Source of the DNA: Erysipelotrichaceae bacterium
Lineage (GTDB): Bacteria > Bacillota_I > Bacilli_A > Erysipelotrichales > Erysipelotrichaceae
Reading direction: 5' to 3'
Assembly: GCA_017512885.1 (NCBI GenBank)
Contig: JAFWEP010000005.1
Location: 1-62,519, forward strand
Length of the DNA stretch: 62,519 bases
This document shows, in pieces, positions 17,424 to 26,286 of this stretch (its first letter is position 1; every line of letters starts with the position of its first letter). The notes under the pieces were generated by a model that worked only from the letters and a program-made list of their open reading frames with translations, had not been told where the DNA came from and did not search any database. The position numbers and the translations under genes are program-made.

Positions 17424-19139
17424 ATGAACTCTTTATCCAGAAACCTGCTTCGTATCGGTGTTTTAGGGATCTGGCCCTTGATCCTGCTGCTGTCCTTCCT
17501 TTTCCTGCTGCGTCATCGGCAGGACAGAGAGACCCTGAAGAAATACGGCAAAAACATCCTGCTGAACAGCATCCTCTTCGCTGTCCTGCTGAGCATTGCC
17601 GTATTCCTCTTCTTCCGCATCGAAGATACCGTCTACTCTTATGACTACGCCGGACACTGGATCCGTTCCCTGCAGCTGCAGAAATGGTTCTACGAAGATC
17701 CTGCCCATATCCTGCCGGAACTCTTCCGTTCCATGAACGAGAATGACTATTCCTTCCTGCCCGGTGTGCTGTCCCTCTTCCTGACCCTCTGGCAGACTTC
17801 CTATGGCTGGTTCTGTCTCTCTATCATCTGGGCCTATCTGTTTCCCCTGACCCTGCTGCTGCAGCTGATCTACTTCCGCTTCTATACCAACAGATATCTG
17901 CCTTTACTGATCGGGATCATCTTCTATCCGCTGTGGTTCATCCTCTTTAACGGAGAGAGTGACGGCGGCGGACTGTTCTTCGTTACGATGATCCTGGCCT
18001 TACTGCTGGCAAGGCCTTACGAAGAAAGCGATCTTATCGATCATCTGGCGGTGAACCTCTATGCCTTCCTGATGATCTTCTTCCGCCGCTGGTATCTCTA
18101 TGTGCTGATCGTCTGCTACCTGCTGATCCTGGTCAGGTATCTGCTGCAGTACCGCAAAGACCTGCTTTCCAAAGAGAGCCTTCAGCATCTGCTCTATACC
18201 GTCCTGACCGGACTGCCGGCCCTGCTGGTCATCCTGATCTTCTTCCGTCCCTTTGTCGGAAGAGTGCTCGGCAGCAACTTCTCGGAAGCCTACAGTTTCT
18301 ATGACCGCAGCGGAAAGCTTGCAGCACTCATCAACTTCTTCTCGCTGCCGATCCTGCTGATCAGCCTTTACGGTCTCTACGGCCTGTATCAGAAGAAGAG
18401 ATATGCCTGGATCGCAGCGATCCTTACGGCGATCATCCTGCCGACCTTCCTCTTCTGGCGCATCCAGTCCTACGAACATCACCACTACTGCATCATCCTG
18501 CTGCCGATCTTAACAGCCTTCACGGAAGGTCTGCATTCCTTCAGTGATAAAAAGATCATCCTGCTGCCCTTAAGCATCCTACTGGCAGTACAGAGCTTCC
18601 TGATCTTCACCCCGGTCAAAGCACCGCTGCTGACTTCCGTAAAGCGGATCCCCGATACCGAGACCGCCAAGTATAAGAACGAACTGCTGCAGTTCAGTCT
18701 GCAGCTCAGGGAACTGACCTCCGGGGAAGGCATCTCCGCCTACCTGGCTTCCGGCTCCTCCGTCCTCAATGACGACATGATCCGTAACGTGTTATTGCCC
18801 GATCTCGATCAGCCGCAGATCGATACGGCCGTCCTGGACCTGCGGGACGGTTTCCCCAAGGATCTGGAGTACATCCGCTACGTGATCCTGATCGATCCCA
18901 TCCAGTACCTCAACAAAGACTACCAGCATATCTACGAAGTCATCACCGAAGCCATCCAGAAGGAACCGCTCGTCAAGGAGCTGTACCAGCCGGTCTATGA
19001 GACGAAGATCGATGAACTGAAAGTCACGGTATATGAAAGGACAGGGGATTTCTCCCCTGCCGTCAAAGAGTATTTCTATCAGAAGATGCTGGAATACTAT
19101 CCGGATAAAGCAGACTTCTTCGCCTACATCCTGGACTGA
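17424..19139 (+). CDS. GT-C-like polytopic membrane protein
   Basis: This 571-residue protein has about eleven membrane helices. After the second helix, the outer loop has SYDYAGHWIRSLQLQKWFYE (near 72-91), with acidic residues placed like the catalytic Asp of GT-C enzymes, then a C-terminal soluble domain from about 420. It is probably a glycosyltransferase that uses a polyprenyl-linked sugar. It is the only plus-strand gene in the left half and converges on 19124-20827, overlapping its 3' end by 16 bases. A plus-strand terminator lies inside that neighbour. Confidence 0.65.
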   Translation: MNSLSRNLLRIGVLGIWPLILLLSFLFLLRHRQDRETLKKYGKNILLNSILFAVLLSIAVFLFFRIEDTVYSYDYAGHWIRSLQLQKWFYEDPAHILPELFRSMNENDYSFLPGVLSLFLTLWQTSYGWFCLSIIWAYLFPLTLLLQLIYFRFYTNRYLPLLIGIIFYPLWFILFNGESDGGGLFFVTMILALLLARPYEESDLIDHLAVNLYAFLMIFFRRWYLYVLIVCYLLILVRYLLQYRKDLLSKESLQHLLYTVLTGLPALLVILIFFRPFVGRVLGSNFSEAYSFYDRSGKLAALINFFSLPILLISLYGLYGLYQKKRYAWIAAILTAIILPTFLFWRIQSYEHHHYCIILLPILTAFTEGLHSFSDKKIILLPLSILLAVQSFLIFTPVKAPLLTSVKRIPDTETAKYKNELLQFSLQLRELTSGEGISAYLASGSSVLNDDMIRNVLLPDLDQPQIDTAVLDLRDGFPKDLEYIRYVILIDPIQYLNKDYQHIYEVITEAIQKEPLVKELYQPVYETKIDELKVTVYERTGDFSPAVKEYFYQKMLEYYPDKADFFAYILD

Positions 19140-20827
19140 CGCAGCGCCTTCCCGAAGAGTACGAACCAGCAGCCCGCTGAAAGCAGCAGGGCTGCTTTTT
19201 GTATAGCCGTACCGCTATAGTAAACTAGATATTCATGATTTCCCGGTAATGTATGGAAACCGACCTGATAATACTCCGGAACAGAGAAGGTATCGATCTT
19301 TACTTTGCCGTCGGTGACATCATAGACCTGATAGCCCTTATAGCAGGTCAGCGGCAGCATCAGCACCTTCTCTTCCTCGCTGTCATAACTGAAACGGATA
19401 TGGGTGCCGTAACGGATATATTCATGGGAGTAGATGATCTCGTTATACTGTCCGTCCGGCAGGATCTCCTTGATGTGCTGCGGATCGCTCAGATAATCGA
19501 AGGATTCACTGGGCGGCAGATATTCCGCTCCGGAGAGCTGTTTCTGGTTGTAGTCCAGCCGGCCGATCAGGTCACTGTGGTCGTAAAGCTCTTCGGCGGT
19601 CTCTGTGGTGAGGAACTTCTCTGCCTTCCGGTACTGCAGATCATAGAGCAGCGGATTCAAACAGGCCAGGATGACGGCAGCGACGAGGATGACGGTCTTT
19701 GCCATGCCCTTCAGTTTCAGCTGCGGCAGAGCATATGCCAGCAAGACCGAAGCCAGCGGGAAAGCCGGCAGATAGAAACGGAAAGAGAACTGCAGTCCGT
19801 TGATAAAGGGCAGTTTATTGAAGGGAAGCACCGCGCTGACCATCGCCAGCAGCAGGATGACATTGAAGGCAACGATATTCATCACCGGTCTCTTTTTCGC
19901 CAGATAATAGTAGACCAGCGGTGAGACGCTCAGCAGAAGTCCCATACTGATCGTGGAGAAGAACTCCCTCTCTCCGGTCTGCCAGCCGGCAAAGGGGGTG
20001 AGGACGGCAGCCGGCACGTTCAGTTTATAGATATCGTAGAGACTGCCCAGATACTGATAGTTCAGCTTCTGACTCAGCATCTGCTCCAGCATCGGGAAGA
20101 GATAGAAAGCAGACAGGCCAAGAGCCAGCAGGACCGCTTTTCCGACTGTGGTCCAGAGTTTCTTCAGGGCTTCTGCGGAATGATCATGGATCATAAAGAG
20201 GACCAGGAACTCGCCGAAGAGCACACAGTATAAGGCAAAGCTCAGTACGTGGCTCAGCAGCAGCAGGGCAAAGGCTGCGCCTAACAGCAGCCAGCAGTCT
20301 TTCCTCTCGATCAGCAGCTGATAGAAAGCCAGCAGGACCAGGGGAATGAAGGCAATGGCCAGCACTTCTCCGAAGGCCGAGCGGGTATACTGTGTGATCA
20401 GATGATAGGAAGAGAAGGAATAGAAGAGCGTAAAGAGAGCTGCCTCCTTCTCTGCCGCGAAGATCTTCTTCCCGCAGACATACGCCAGCAATACCGATAA
20501 GAACGAATATACACACAGCATCCCCTTATAACAGCCGGCCAGCGGCAGTCCCAGATAGTAAAGCACGGCAAAGGGATAGAGGAAGATATCGCAGTAAAAC
20601 AGCGGCGAGGCATAGCCGTAGCCGTTATTGGCATAGGGATAGATGTGATCCAGGAGCTGGTGATCGCTGATGGTGTCCCGGATGCCGACCAGCCGGTACA
20701 TATGAAAAAGAAGATCCTGTCCCGGGGCTTCCGCAAGACCGCTCTTCAGGAGCGGCAGGCATAACAGTGTGCCTGTCACCAGCACAAAGACAGCTTCCCG
20801 GATCAGTTTCTTCTTTCTTTCGTTCAT
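19124..20827 (-). CDS. YfhO/GT-C-like polytopic membrane protein
   Basis: This 567-residue protein has about twelve membrane helices and the early outer-loop motif PGQDLLFHMYRLVGI (about 35-49) seen in large bacterial integral membrane proteins related to YfhO and GT-C enzymes. The C-terminal 150 residues form a soluble domain (KQLSGAEYLPPSESFDYLSD region) followed by a last helix. It probably transfers a sugar to a surface glycan, but the substrate is unknown. It has a -10 element six bases before the ATG and lies behind a terminator, so it is a separate unit from the long operon upstream. Confidence 0.65.
   Translation of the reverse strand: MNERKKKLIREAVFVLVTGTLLCLPLLKSGLAEAPGQDLLFHMYRLVGIRDTISDHQLLDHIYPYANNGYGYASPLFYCDIFLYPFAVLYYLGLPLAGCYKGMLCVYSFLSVLLAYVCGKKIFAAEKEAALFTLFYSFSSYHLITQYTRSAFGEVLAIAFIPLVLLAFYQLLIERKDCWLLLGAAFALLLLSHVLSFALYCVLFGEFLVLFMIHDHSAEALKKLWTTVGKAVLLALGLSAFYLFPMLEQMLSQKLNYQYLGSLYDIYKLNVPAAVLTPFAGWQTGEREFFSTISMGLLLSVSPLVYYYLAKKRPVMNIVAFNVILLLAMVSAVLPFNKLPFINGLQFSFRFYLPAFPLASVLLAYALPQLKLKGMAKTVILVAAVILACLNPLLYDLQYRKAEKFLTTETAEELYDHSDLIGRLDYNQKQLSGAEYLPPSESFDYLSDPQHIKEILPDGQYNEIIYSHEYIRYGTHIRFSYDSEEEKVLMLPLTCYKGYQVYDVTDGKVKIDTFSVPEYYQVGFHTLPGNHEYLVYYSGTAIQKAALLLSAGCWFVLFGKALRQSRM
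19168..19200 (+). terminator. Terminator for the plus-strand GT-C gene, inside the opposing gene
   Basis: AGCAGCCC (19168-19175) pairs perfectly with GGGCTGCT (19189-19196) and is followed by TTTTT. It starts 29 bases after the stop of 17424-19139. The same bases encode the C-terminus of the minus-strand protein, so one sequence serves as a terminator and as codons. Confidence 0.75.
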
Positions 20828-20833
20828 GTCTCT

Positions 20834-20839
20834 ATTCTA
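20834..20839 (-). promoter_or_regulatory. -10 element giving a probable leaderless start at 20827
   Basis: TAGAAT lies exactly six bases before the ATG of 19124-20827. No ribosome site can fit in the spacer. It lies 14 bases after the terminator of the upstream operon. Confidence 0.5.
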
Positions 20840-20852
20840 TAACAATCTCTCC

Positions 20853-20890
20853 GAAAAAACCTGCATTACGGCTTACTGTCCGAGATGCAG
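20853..20890 (-). terminator. Terminator at the end of the long glycan operon
   Basis: CTGCAT and ATGCAG (20885-20890 and 20861-20866) pair around an inner CGG/CCG stem, with a symmetric 2-base mismatch between. A GTTTTTT tract follows on the minus strand; TTTTT also follows on the plus strand. The hairpin includes the stop codon of the 54-residue gene. Confidence 0.6.
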
Positions 20891-21037
20891 TTTTTCCGCT
20901 TCCTTCTTCAGTTCTTCTTCGTCCATCTCCTCGATCCCGGCGAGATCCAGGACGGCCAGCGGAAGACCGTTGGCCATGGCTGTTCCGTAGCAGTCGCGGA
21001 GCTTTTCTTTCAGACGTTCTTCTTTTTCCTCAGGCAT
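20873..21037 (-). CDS. Small acidic helical protein, 54 residues
   Basis: This short gene starts with ATG at 21037, has GAGGAA just before it, and overlaps the end of the AT3 gene by 8 bases, so translation is probably coupled. The product begins MPEEKEERLKEKLRDCYGTA and contains AMANGLPLAVLDLAGIEEMD, then EEELKKEAEKL. It has the look of small uncharacterised Bacillota proteins with a YGTAM core and a following acidic helix. No membrane helix or metal motif is present. It is the last gene of the long operon and a terminator hairpin overlaps its stop. Function unknown; a small regulator or adaptor is possible but unsupported. Confidence 0.65.
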   Translation of the reverse strand: MPEEKEERLKEKLRDCYGTAMANGLPLAVLDLAGIEEMDEEELKKEAEKLHLGQ

Positions 21038-21998
21038 GAGTTCCTCTCTTGATGATCCTGGCGAGCACGAAGTCGACTGTCTCCTTGAGGAGCACGGCAG
21101 CCAGGAAGGTCAGCAGGATGCCGGCCAGATTGATGAGCCAGTCATAGTGGATGCCGGGACGGTACCAGTCTCCGTAGTGTTCCAGCAGTCTGTTCAGGAT
21201 CTCGATATGCAGGAGGTGATACTGGTAGGAATACCTGCCGATGAAGTTCAGCGGTCCCGCCAGGAAAGGCAGCAGATCGAAGAGCTTGCTTAAGAAGAGT
21301 GCCAGACCGGGAGAGATGAAGAGGAAAGGCACCACATAGCCTGTCCCGTTGCCGAAATGATGGTAGCAGTAGTAGATGAAAGCCCAGCCGAACACCATCG
21401 CTGCCAGCGAGAACCAGGAGACGAGGGGTACATCTTTCTTCTCACTCAGCCAGCCGTAGAAGATCCCCAGGATATAGATATTGACCCGGTAATAGACATA
21501 GACATAGTCATAGGTCGGCAGCTGTGAACACAGCAGATGGAAGAGGAGCAGTGCGAAACAGGTCGTCAGGACCGGACTGCGTCGGAAAAGCTTCATGTAG
21601 AGCGGTGTCAGGAGATAGAGGGACAGGATGAAGGAAGTGAACCACCAGATCCAGTCTGCCCGCAGATAGATGGAAAGGCCGAAGAAGTCGATCAGGAATT
21701 CCGGGAAAGTGCGCAGTCCGCACAGCAGCAGGATCACGCAGAGAGTCATACTGTAGGGAAGGATCCGGGACAGTCTCCTTTTCAGAAAGTCCGTATAGAC
21801 CGGTTCTTTCTTTGCAGCAAAGTAGATGCCGAAACCGGAAAGGAACAGGAAAAGATCCACGCCTCCGTAGCCGCAGGTGGCCAGCAGGAAGGAGACGCTC
21901 TTCAAGGGAATGGGAAAGTAGGAATGATATACCGCGATCCACAGAACAGCCAGTCCCATGAGGGCACTGCGGTATCTACTGATCAGCTTTAACGACAA
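21030..21998 (-). CDS. Acyltransferase family 3 (AT3) membrane protein
   Basis: This 322-residue protein has about ten membrane helices, the AT3 block AVYHSYFPIP (about 23-32) with its conserved His, and GYGGVDLFLFLSGFGIYF (about 43-60). It probably O-acetylates the glycan. The start codon is TTG at 21998, 27 bases after glf, with only a weak G-rich ribosome site. The family is the same as 13005-14012 and 51483-52514 but the three differ clearly in sequence, so they may act on different residues. Confidence 0.85.
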   Translation of the reverse strand: MSLKLISRYRSALMGLAVLWIAVYHSYFPIPLKSVSFLLATCGYGGVDLFLFLSGFGIYFAAKKEPVYTDFLKRRLSRILPYSMTLCVILLLCGLRTFPEFLIDFFGLSIYLRADWIWWFTSFILSLYLLTPLYMKLFRRSPVLTTCFALLLFHLLCSQLPTYDYVYVYYRVNIYILGIFYGWLSEKKDVPLVSWFSLAAMVFGWAFIYYCYHHFGNGTGYVVPFLFISPGLALFLSKLFDLLPFLAGPLNFIGRYSYQYHLLHIEILNRLLEHYGDWYRPGIHYDWLINLAGILLTFLAAVLLKETVDFVLARIIKRGTHA

Positions 21999-22025
21999 TA
22001 CCGTGACCCCCGCAAGCCTGATCCC

Positions 22026-23138
22026 TTACTTCAACAGGAGATCCGCTTTGTCCAGAGCGGCCGCAATGACCTGATCCATGTCGTAGTACTTGTATTCGCC
22101 TAAACGTCCGCCGAAGATGACTTTCTCTTCTTTTTCCGCCAGTTCCTTATACTTTGCGTAGAGCATGGAGTTCTTCTCATCGTTGACCGGATAGTAGGGT
22201 TCATCCCCCGGTTTCCACTCCGAAGAGTATTCCCGGGAAATGACGGTCTTAGGCAGATCATTGCCGTTATCGTCCTTACCGAACTCGAACCACTTGTGTT
22301 CGATGATCCGGGTCCAGGGCGTCTCCCGGTCAGTATAGTTGACTGCCGCATTGCCCTGGAAATTGGGGATATCCAGTAATTCCGTTTCAAAGCGTACGGA
22401 ACGGTATTCGAGCGTGCCCAGGCAGTAATCATAATAGGCATCGATCGCACCGGTGTAGACGACCTTCTCCGCTAAAGAATCATAGTAGTCCTTCTTCGCG
22501 AAGTAGTCCTCATTCAGCCGGACTTCGATCCCCTCCAGCATATTCGCCACCATCTTCGTATAACCGCCGGTGGGGATGCCCTGATAGAGGGCATTGAAAT
22601 AGTTGTTGTCGAAGGTCAGCCGGACCGGTAATCGTTTGATGATGAAAGCCGGCAGATCTTTGCAGTCCCTGCCCCACTGCTTCTCGGTATAGCCTTTGAC
22701 CAGTTTCTCAAAGATGTCTCTGCCGACCAGAGAGATGGCCTGTTCCTCGAGGTTCTGAGGTTCGTGATCGATCTCCTTGCGCTGTTCAGCGATCCTTTCA
22801 GCAGCTTCTTCCGGAGTTACCACGCCCCACATCCTGTTGAAGGTATACATGTTGAAGGGGAGGGAATAAAGTTCACCCTTGTAGTTGGCGACCGGAGAGT
22901 TGGTAAAGCGGTTGAAGACCGCAAACTGATTCACATAGTCCCAGACTTTCTTATTGTTGGTATGGAAGATATGGGCACCGTATTTATGGACATGGATGCC
23001 TTCCACATCTTCGGTATAGACATTGCCGGCGATATTCGGACGTTTGTCGATGACCAGGACGCTCTTCCCGGCTTTCTTTGCTTCATGAGCGAATACGGCA
23101 CCGTAGAGACCGGAACCGACGATCAGATAGTCATACAT
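22026..23138 (-). CDS. glf: UDP-galactopyranose mutase
   Basis: This 370-residue flavoenzyme converts UDP-galactopyranose to UDP-galactofuranose in the cytoplasm. The FAD motif IVGSGLYGAVFAHEA is at about 5-19, KRPNIAGNVYTE follows at about 35-46, and the substrate region has HKYGAHIFHTNNKKVWDYV and later NYFNALYQGIPTGGY. Length and motifs fit Glf well. A frame open further upstream is ignored because the ATG at 23138 has AGAGGAAAG before it. Its presence predicts galactofuranose in the polymer. It lies 58 bases after the ABC transporter ATPase gene. Confidence 0.96.
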   Translation of the reverse strand: MYDYLIVGSGLYGAVFAHEAKKAGKSVLVIDKRPNIAGNVYTEDVEGIHVHKYGAHIFHTNNKKVWDYVNQFAVFNRFTNSPVANYKGELYSLPFNMYTFNRMWGVVTPEEAAERIAEQRKEIDHEPQNLEEQAISLVGRDIFEKLVKGYTEKQWGRDCKDLPAFIIKRLPVRLTFDNNYFNALYQGIPTGGYTKMVANMLEGIEVRLNEDYFAKKDYYDSLAEKVVYTGAIDAYYDYCLGTLEYRSVRFETELLDIPNFQGNAAVNYTDRETPWTRIIEHKWFEFGKDDNGNDLPKTVISREYSSEWKPGDEPYYPVNDEKNSMLYAKYKELAEKEEKVIFGGRLGEYKYYDMDQVIAAALDKADLLLK

Positions 23139-23196
23139 AGTTCTTTCCTCTTGTTTCCTCCATGATACCCTATTTCCGCCGTTTTCGCATGATGCG

Positions 23197-24498
23197 TTAC
23201 TTCCCTTCCTCAGGCCGTTCCGTCCGGTCACGGACAGAGATCACTTCAGCCCCCTGCAGGGCGATCTTCCCCCAGTTGCGGTGATCCCAGTCCAGTTCCC
23301 CTGCCGTACGCTTCCGGCGTACCTGAAAGGACAGCCCGGGAACGTTCTCGATGTTCAGGTTGCTGCCAAGTTCATCCCGCACAAAGAAGTTATAGACCGT
23401 GATATAGGTACCGTCGGAAAACTCCCTGAGCGGATATTCCACGGTGATCTCTCTTCTTTCGTCTTTTCTTAGATCCGCCAGATCATACAGGATAAAAGTC
23501 CCTGTCGGTTCATCGAAAGGATCGCGTACTTCGATACGCAAAGACACGCCTTGAATGTCTGCTGCTGCAGAACAGTCCAGCACCAGCCGTATCTTCTCGT
23601 CATGGAAGAAGGAGGAACGTTCTTCGGCAAAATGCGCCGAATGCAGGAAAAGAGGCTGTTCCTTCAGCCAGGAAGGACGGGCGATATCACTGTAGTCGAT
23701 CGTTGTTTCTTCCCGTACCTGCTGATGCAGATAGATCCGGATCGCTTCCTCGGGATCACCGTCGAAGACGATGCGGCCCTGATCCAGGACGATGCAGCGG
23801 GTGCAGAGCTTGCGGATCTGCTGCATATTGTGGCTGACACAGAGGACGGTCCGGCCCTGTAAGGAGGAAGCCTCTTTCATATAGCGGATACACTTGTTCT
23901 GGAAGTCGTTGTCTCCGACCGCCAGGACCTCATCCACGATGATGATCTCGCTGTTCAGATTTGCCGTGACCGAGAAGCCCAGTTTCATATACATGCCGCT
24001 GGAGTAACGTTTGACCGGAGTGTCGATGAATTCGCGCAGTCCGGAGAATTCGATGATGTCTTCGATCTTCTCATCGATCTCTTCCTTCCGCATGCCTAAG
24101 AGGGTCCCGTTAAAGTAGATGTTCTCCCGGCCGGTCAGTTCTCCGTCGAAACCGGTCCCCACTTCCAGCATGGTCGTGACTCTGCCGGCGATATCGATAG
24201 TGCCTGTCGTAGGAGCGGTGATCCGCGAGATCAGCTTCAGCAGGGTGCTCTTCCCGGCTCCGTTGGCCCCGATGATGCCGACCGCTTCTCCGGCATGAAC
24301 GGTCAGATCGATATCCTGCAGGGCATAGAAAAGATCGCCGTAAGTGCCCTTGCTGCCGATCTTGCGGTTGGGATCTTCCTTTCCTCTTTTTCTGGCCCAC
24401 CAGCTCTGCAGTTCCCGCTGCAGGGTCGTGGAATTGATCTGTCCGATCCGGTAACGCTTGCTGACGCCGCGGACAGCGATCATCGTATCTTTTTCCAT
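23197..24498 (-). CDS. ABC transporter ATPase of Wzt type, with a C-terminal extra domain
   Basis: This 433-residue protein has an ABC domain (about 1-250) with Walker A IIGANGAGKSTLL (about 77-89), signature YSSGMYMKLGFS (about 163-174) and Walker B IIIVDEVLAVGD (about 181-192). Residues about 275-420 form an extra beta-rich domain, as in Wzt and TagH-like proteins. In Wzt from O9a-type systems the extra domain binds the modified non-reducing end of the glycan and so couples chain termination to export. It is one base from the permease gene. The methyltransferase/kinase-like/LicD fusion encoded four genes upstream is a candidate maker of such an end group. Confidence 0.92.
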   Translation of the reverse strand: MEKDTMIAVRGVSKRYRIGQINSTTLQRELQSWWARKRGKEDPNRKIGSKGTYGDLFYALQDIDLTVHAGEAVGIIGANGAGKSTLLKLISRITAPTTGTIDIAGRVTTMLEVGTGFDGELTGRENIYFNGTLLGMRKEEIDEKIEDIIEFSGLREFIDTPVKRYSSGMYMKLGFSVTANLNSEIIIVDEVLAVGDNDFQNKCIRYMKEASSLQGRTVLCVSHNMQQIRKLCTRCIVLDQGRIVFDGDPEEAIRIYLHQQVREETTIDYSDIARPSWLKEQPLFLHSAHFAEERSSFFHDEKIRLVLDCSAAADIQGVSLRIEVRDPFDEPTGTFILYDLADLRKDERREITVEYPLREFSDGTYITVYNFFVRDELGSNLNIENVPGLSFQVRRKRTAGELDWDHRNWGKIALQGAEVISVRDRTERPEEGK

Positions 24499-24499
24499 A

Positions 24500-25354
24500 T
24501 CACACCGTATCCATGAAGGATCGTTCGATCCGGTTAAAACAGTAGAGACCGCCGAACAGGATCAGGACCGTGAGGATCAGTGAATAAGCGATCATGCCCA
24601 CAGACACTTCTCCGACCCCGAACAGCAGATAACGGAAACATTCCATTACCGGGGTGACCGGGTTCAGAAGTACCAGGGTATAGGCCAGTCCCTGCGGCAC
24701 TTCGCTCAGCGGATAGACCACCGGGGTCGCATACATCCAGAAGCGGACGAACAGACTGACCAGCAGACTGAGATCGCGGTATTTGGCTGTCGCACTGGAG
24801 ACGATGACCCCGACGCCCAGGCCCAATGCCGCCAGCCACAGCAGCAACCCAAAAGACAGCAGCAGTCCGCCCCAGCGGATGCTGAAGGTACCGGTCAGAG
24901 CGAAATACAATGCACACAGCAGGAAAGGGATCAGCTGGATCGCATACTCGACAGTCGCGATCAGGGTATTGGCGATCGGGATGGAGAGACGGGGGAACCA
25001 TACCTTTCCGAACAGATAGGCGTTGGCTGAGAAGGTCACCGAACAGCTGGTGATGATCGCAGCCAGAAAGTTCCAGATCCCGTGTCCGGATAAATAGAAA
25101 AGCAGACGAGGGATCCCGTTCGTACCGATCCCGGCGATCACACCGAAGACGAAGAGGTTCATCAGGGCATTGATCAGCGGATTGATCAGCAGCCAGAGCG
25201 GGCCCAATATGGTCTGCTTATAACGTTTCAGAAAGTAAGACTGCGTATAAGACACGACAAAATCCCGGTAACGCCAGACGTCACCCAGATGCAGATCCAG
25301 AAGATCAGGTTTCGCATCGATATGCACATGCCGGGGATCCTGTTTTTCGTTCAT
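24500..25354 (-). CDS. ABC-2 type polysaccharide export permease (Wzm/TagG type)
   Basis: This 284-residue protein has six membrane helices and the family motif QSYFLKRYKQTILGPLWLLI split over QSYFLKRYKQ and TILGPLWLLINP (about 38-60), typical of polysaccharide and teichoic-acid exporters. With the ATPase downstream it would move a lipid-linked glycan across the membrane. It lies between the UDP-glucuronate decarboxylase gene (2-base gap) and the ATPase gene (1-base gap). No Wzx flippase is present in the window, so export here is ABC-dependent. Confidence 0.93.
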   Translation of the reverse strand: MNEKQDPRHVHIDAKPDLLDLHLGDVWRYRDFVVSYTQSYFLKRYKQTILGPLWLLINPLINALMNLFVFGVIAGIGTNGIPRLLFYLSGHGIWNFLAAIITSCSVTFSANAYLFGKVWFPRLSIPIANTLIATVEYAIQLIPFLLCALYFALTGTFSIRWGGLLLSFGLLLWLAALGLGVGVIVSSATAKYRDLSLLVSLFVRFWMYATPVVYPLSEVPQGLAYTLVLLNPVTPVMECFRYLLFGVGEVSVGMIAYSLILTVLILFGGLYCFNRIERSFMDTV

Positions 25355-25356
25355 GT

Positions 25357-26283
25357 TCAGAGGCTCCGTTCCCGGAAATAGGCGATCGTTTTCCGCAATC
25401 CCTCTTCCAGAGAAGTATGGGGCGCCCAGTTCAGTTTTTCCTTAGCCAGAGAGATATCCGGCTTGCGACGGACCGGATCATCAGCCGGAAGGCCCCGGTA
25501 AACGATCCTGGAGGAAGAACCGGTCAGACGGATGATCATCTCTGCCAGCTGAGCGATGGTCCTTTCATCCGGGTTGCCGATATTGACCGGACCTGTATAG
25601 TCCTGTTCCATCATCTTCATCAGTCCTTCGACCGTATCGTCGACATAGCAGAAAGAACGGGTCTGTGAACCATCCCCATAGATCGTGATATCCTTCCCCT
25701 GCAGGGCTTCCACGATGAAGTTGGAAACAACCCGGCCGTCATTCTCCGCCATATAGGGACCATAGGTATTGAAGATGCGTACAACCCGGATATCGACCCC
25801 GTACTGCCGGTGGTAATCAAAGAAGAGCGTCTCACTCATCCGTTTGCCTTCGTCATAGCAGGAACGCAGACCGATCGTATTGACGTTGCCCCAGTAGGAT
25901 TCTTTCTGAGGATGGACGAGAGGATCGCCGTAGATCTCACTGGTGCTGGTCTGCAGGATGCGGCAGTGATTCTTCCTGGCCAGTTCCAACATATTGATCG
26001 CTCCCAGCACACTGGTACGGGCCGTCTTGACCGGATCTTTCTGGTAATGCACCGGACTGGCCGGACAGGCCAGGTTATAGATGCGGTCTACCTCCAGGTC
26101 GAGAGGTTCTTCGATGTCTCTTTCCAGAAAATGAAAACGGCTGTTCTCTTCCAGATCAGCGATATTCGCTCTGGCGCTGGAATAAAAGATGTCCAGACAG
26201 TATACCTCGTCTCCCTGCTGCAGCAGTCTGCGGCAGAGATGAGAACCTATGAATCCGGCTCCGCCGGTGATCAGTACCTTCAT
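25357..26283 (-). CDS. UDP-glucuronate decarboxylase (UDP-xylose synthase) type SDR
   Basis: This 308-residue extended SDR has NAD-binding [12 protein letters not shown] (about 6-17) and catalytic SCYDEGKR (about 148-155, Tyr and Lys). [12 protein letters not shown] (about 71-82) and [20 protein letters not shown] (around 117-136) are hallmarks of UDP-xylose synthases rather than of RmlB or GalE. It should make UDP-xylose from UDP-glucuronate. No UDP-glucose dehydrogenase is encoded in the window. The ATG has GAGGTAACGA before it. Confidence 0.88.
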   Translation of the reverse strand: MKVLITGGAGFIGSHLCRRLLQQGDEVYCLDIFYSSARANIADLEENSRFHFLERDIEEPLDLEVDRIYNLACPASPVHYQKDPVKTARTSVLGAINMLELARKNHCRILQTSTSEIYGDPLVHPQKESYWGNVNTIGLRSCYDEGKRMSETLFFDYHRQYGVDIRVVRIFNTYGPYMAENDGRVVSNFIVEALQGKDITIYGDGSQTRSFCYVDDTVEGLMKMMEQDYTGPVNIGNPDERTIAQLAEMIIRLTGSSSRIVYRGLPADDPVRRKPDISLAKEKLNWAPHTSLEEGLRKTIAYFRERSL

Positions 26284-26286
26284 TCG

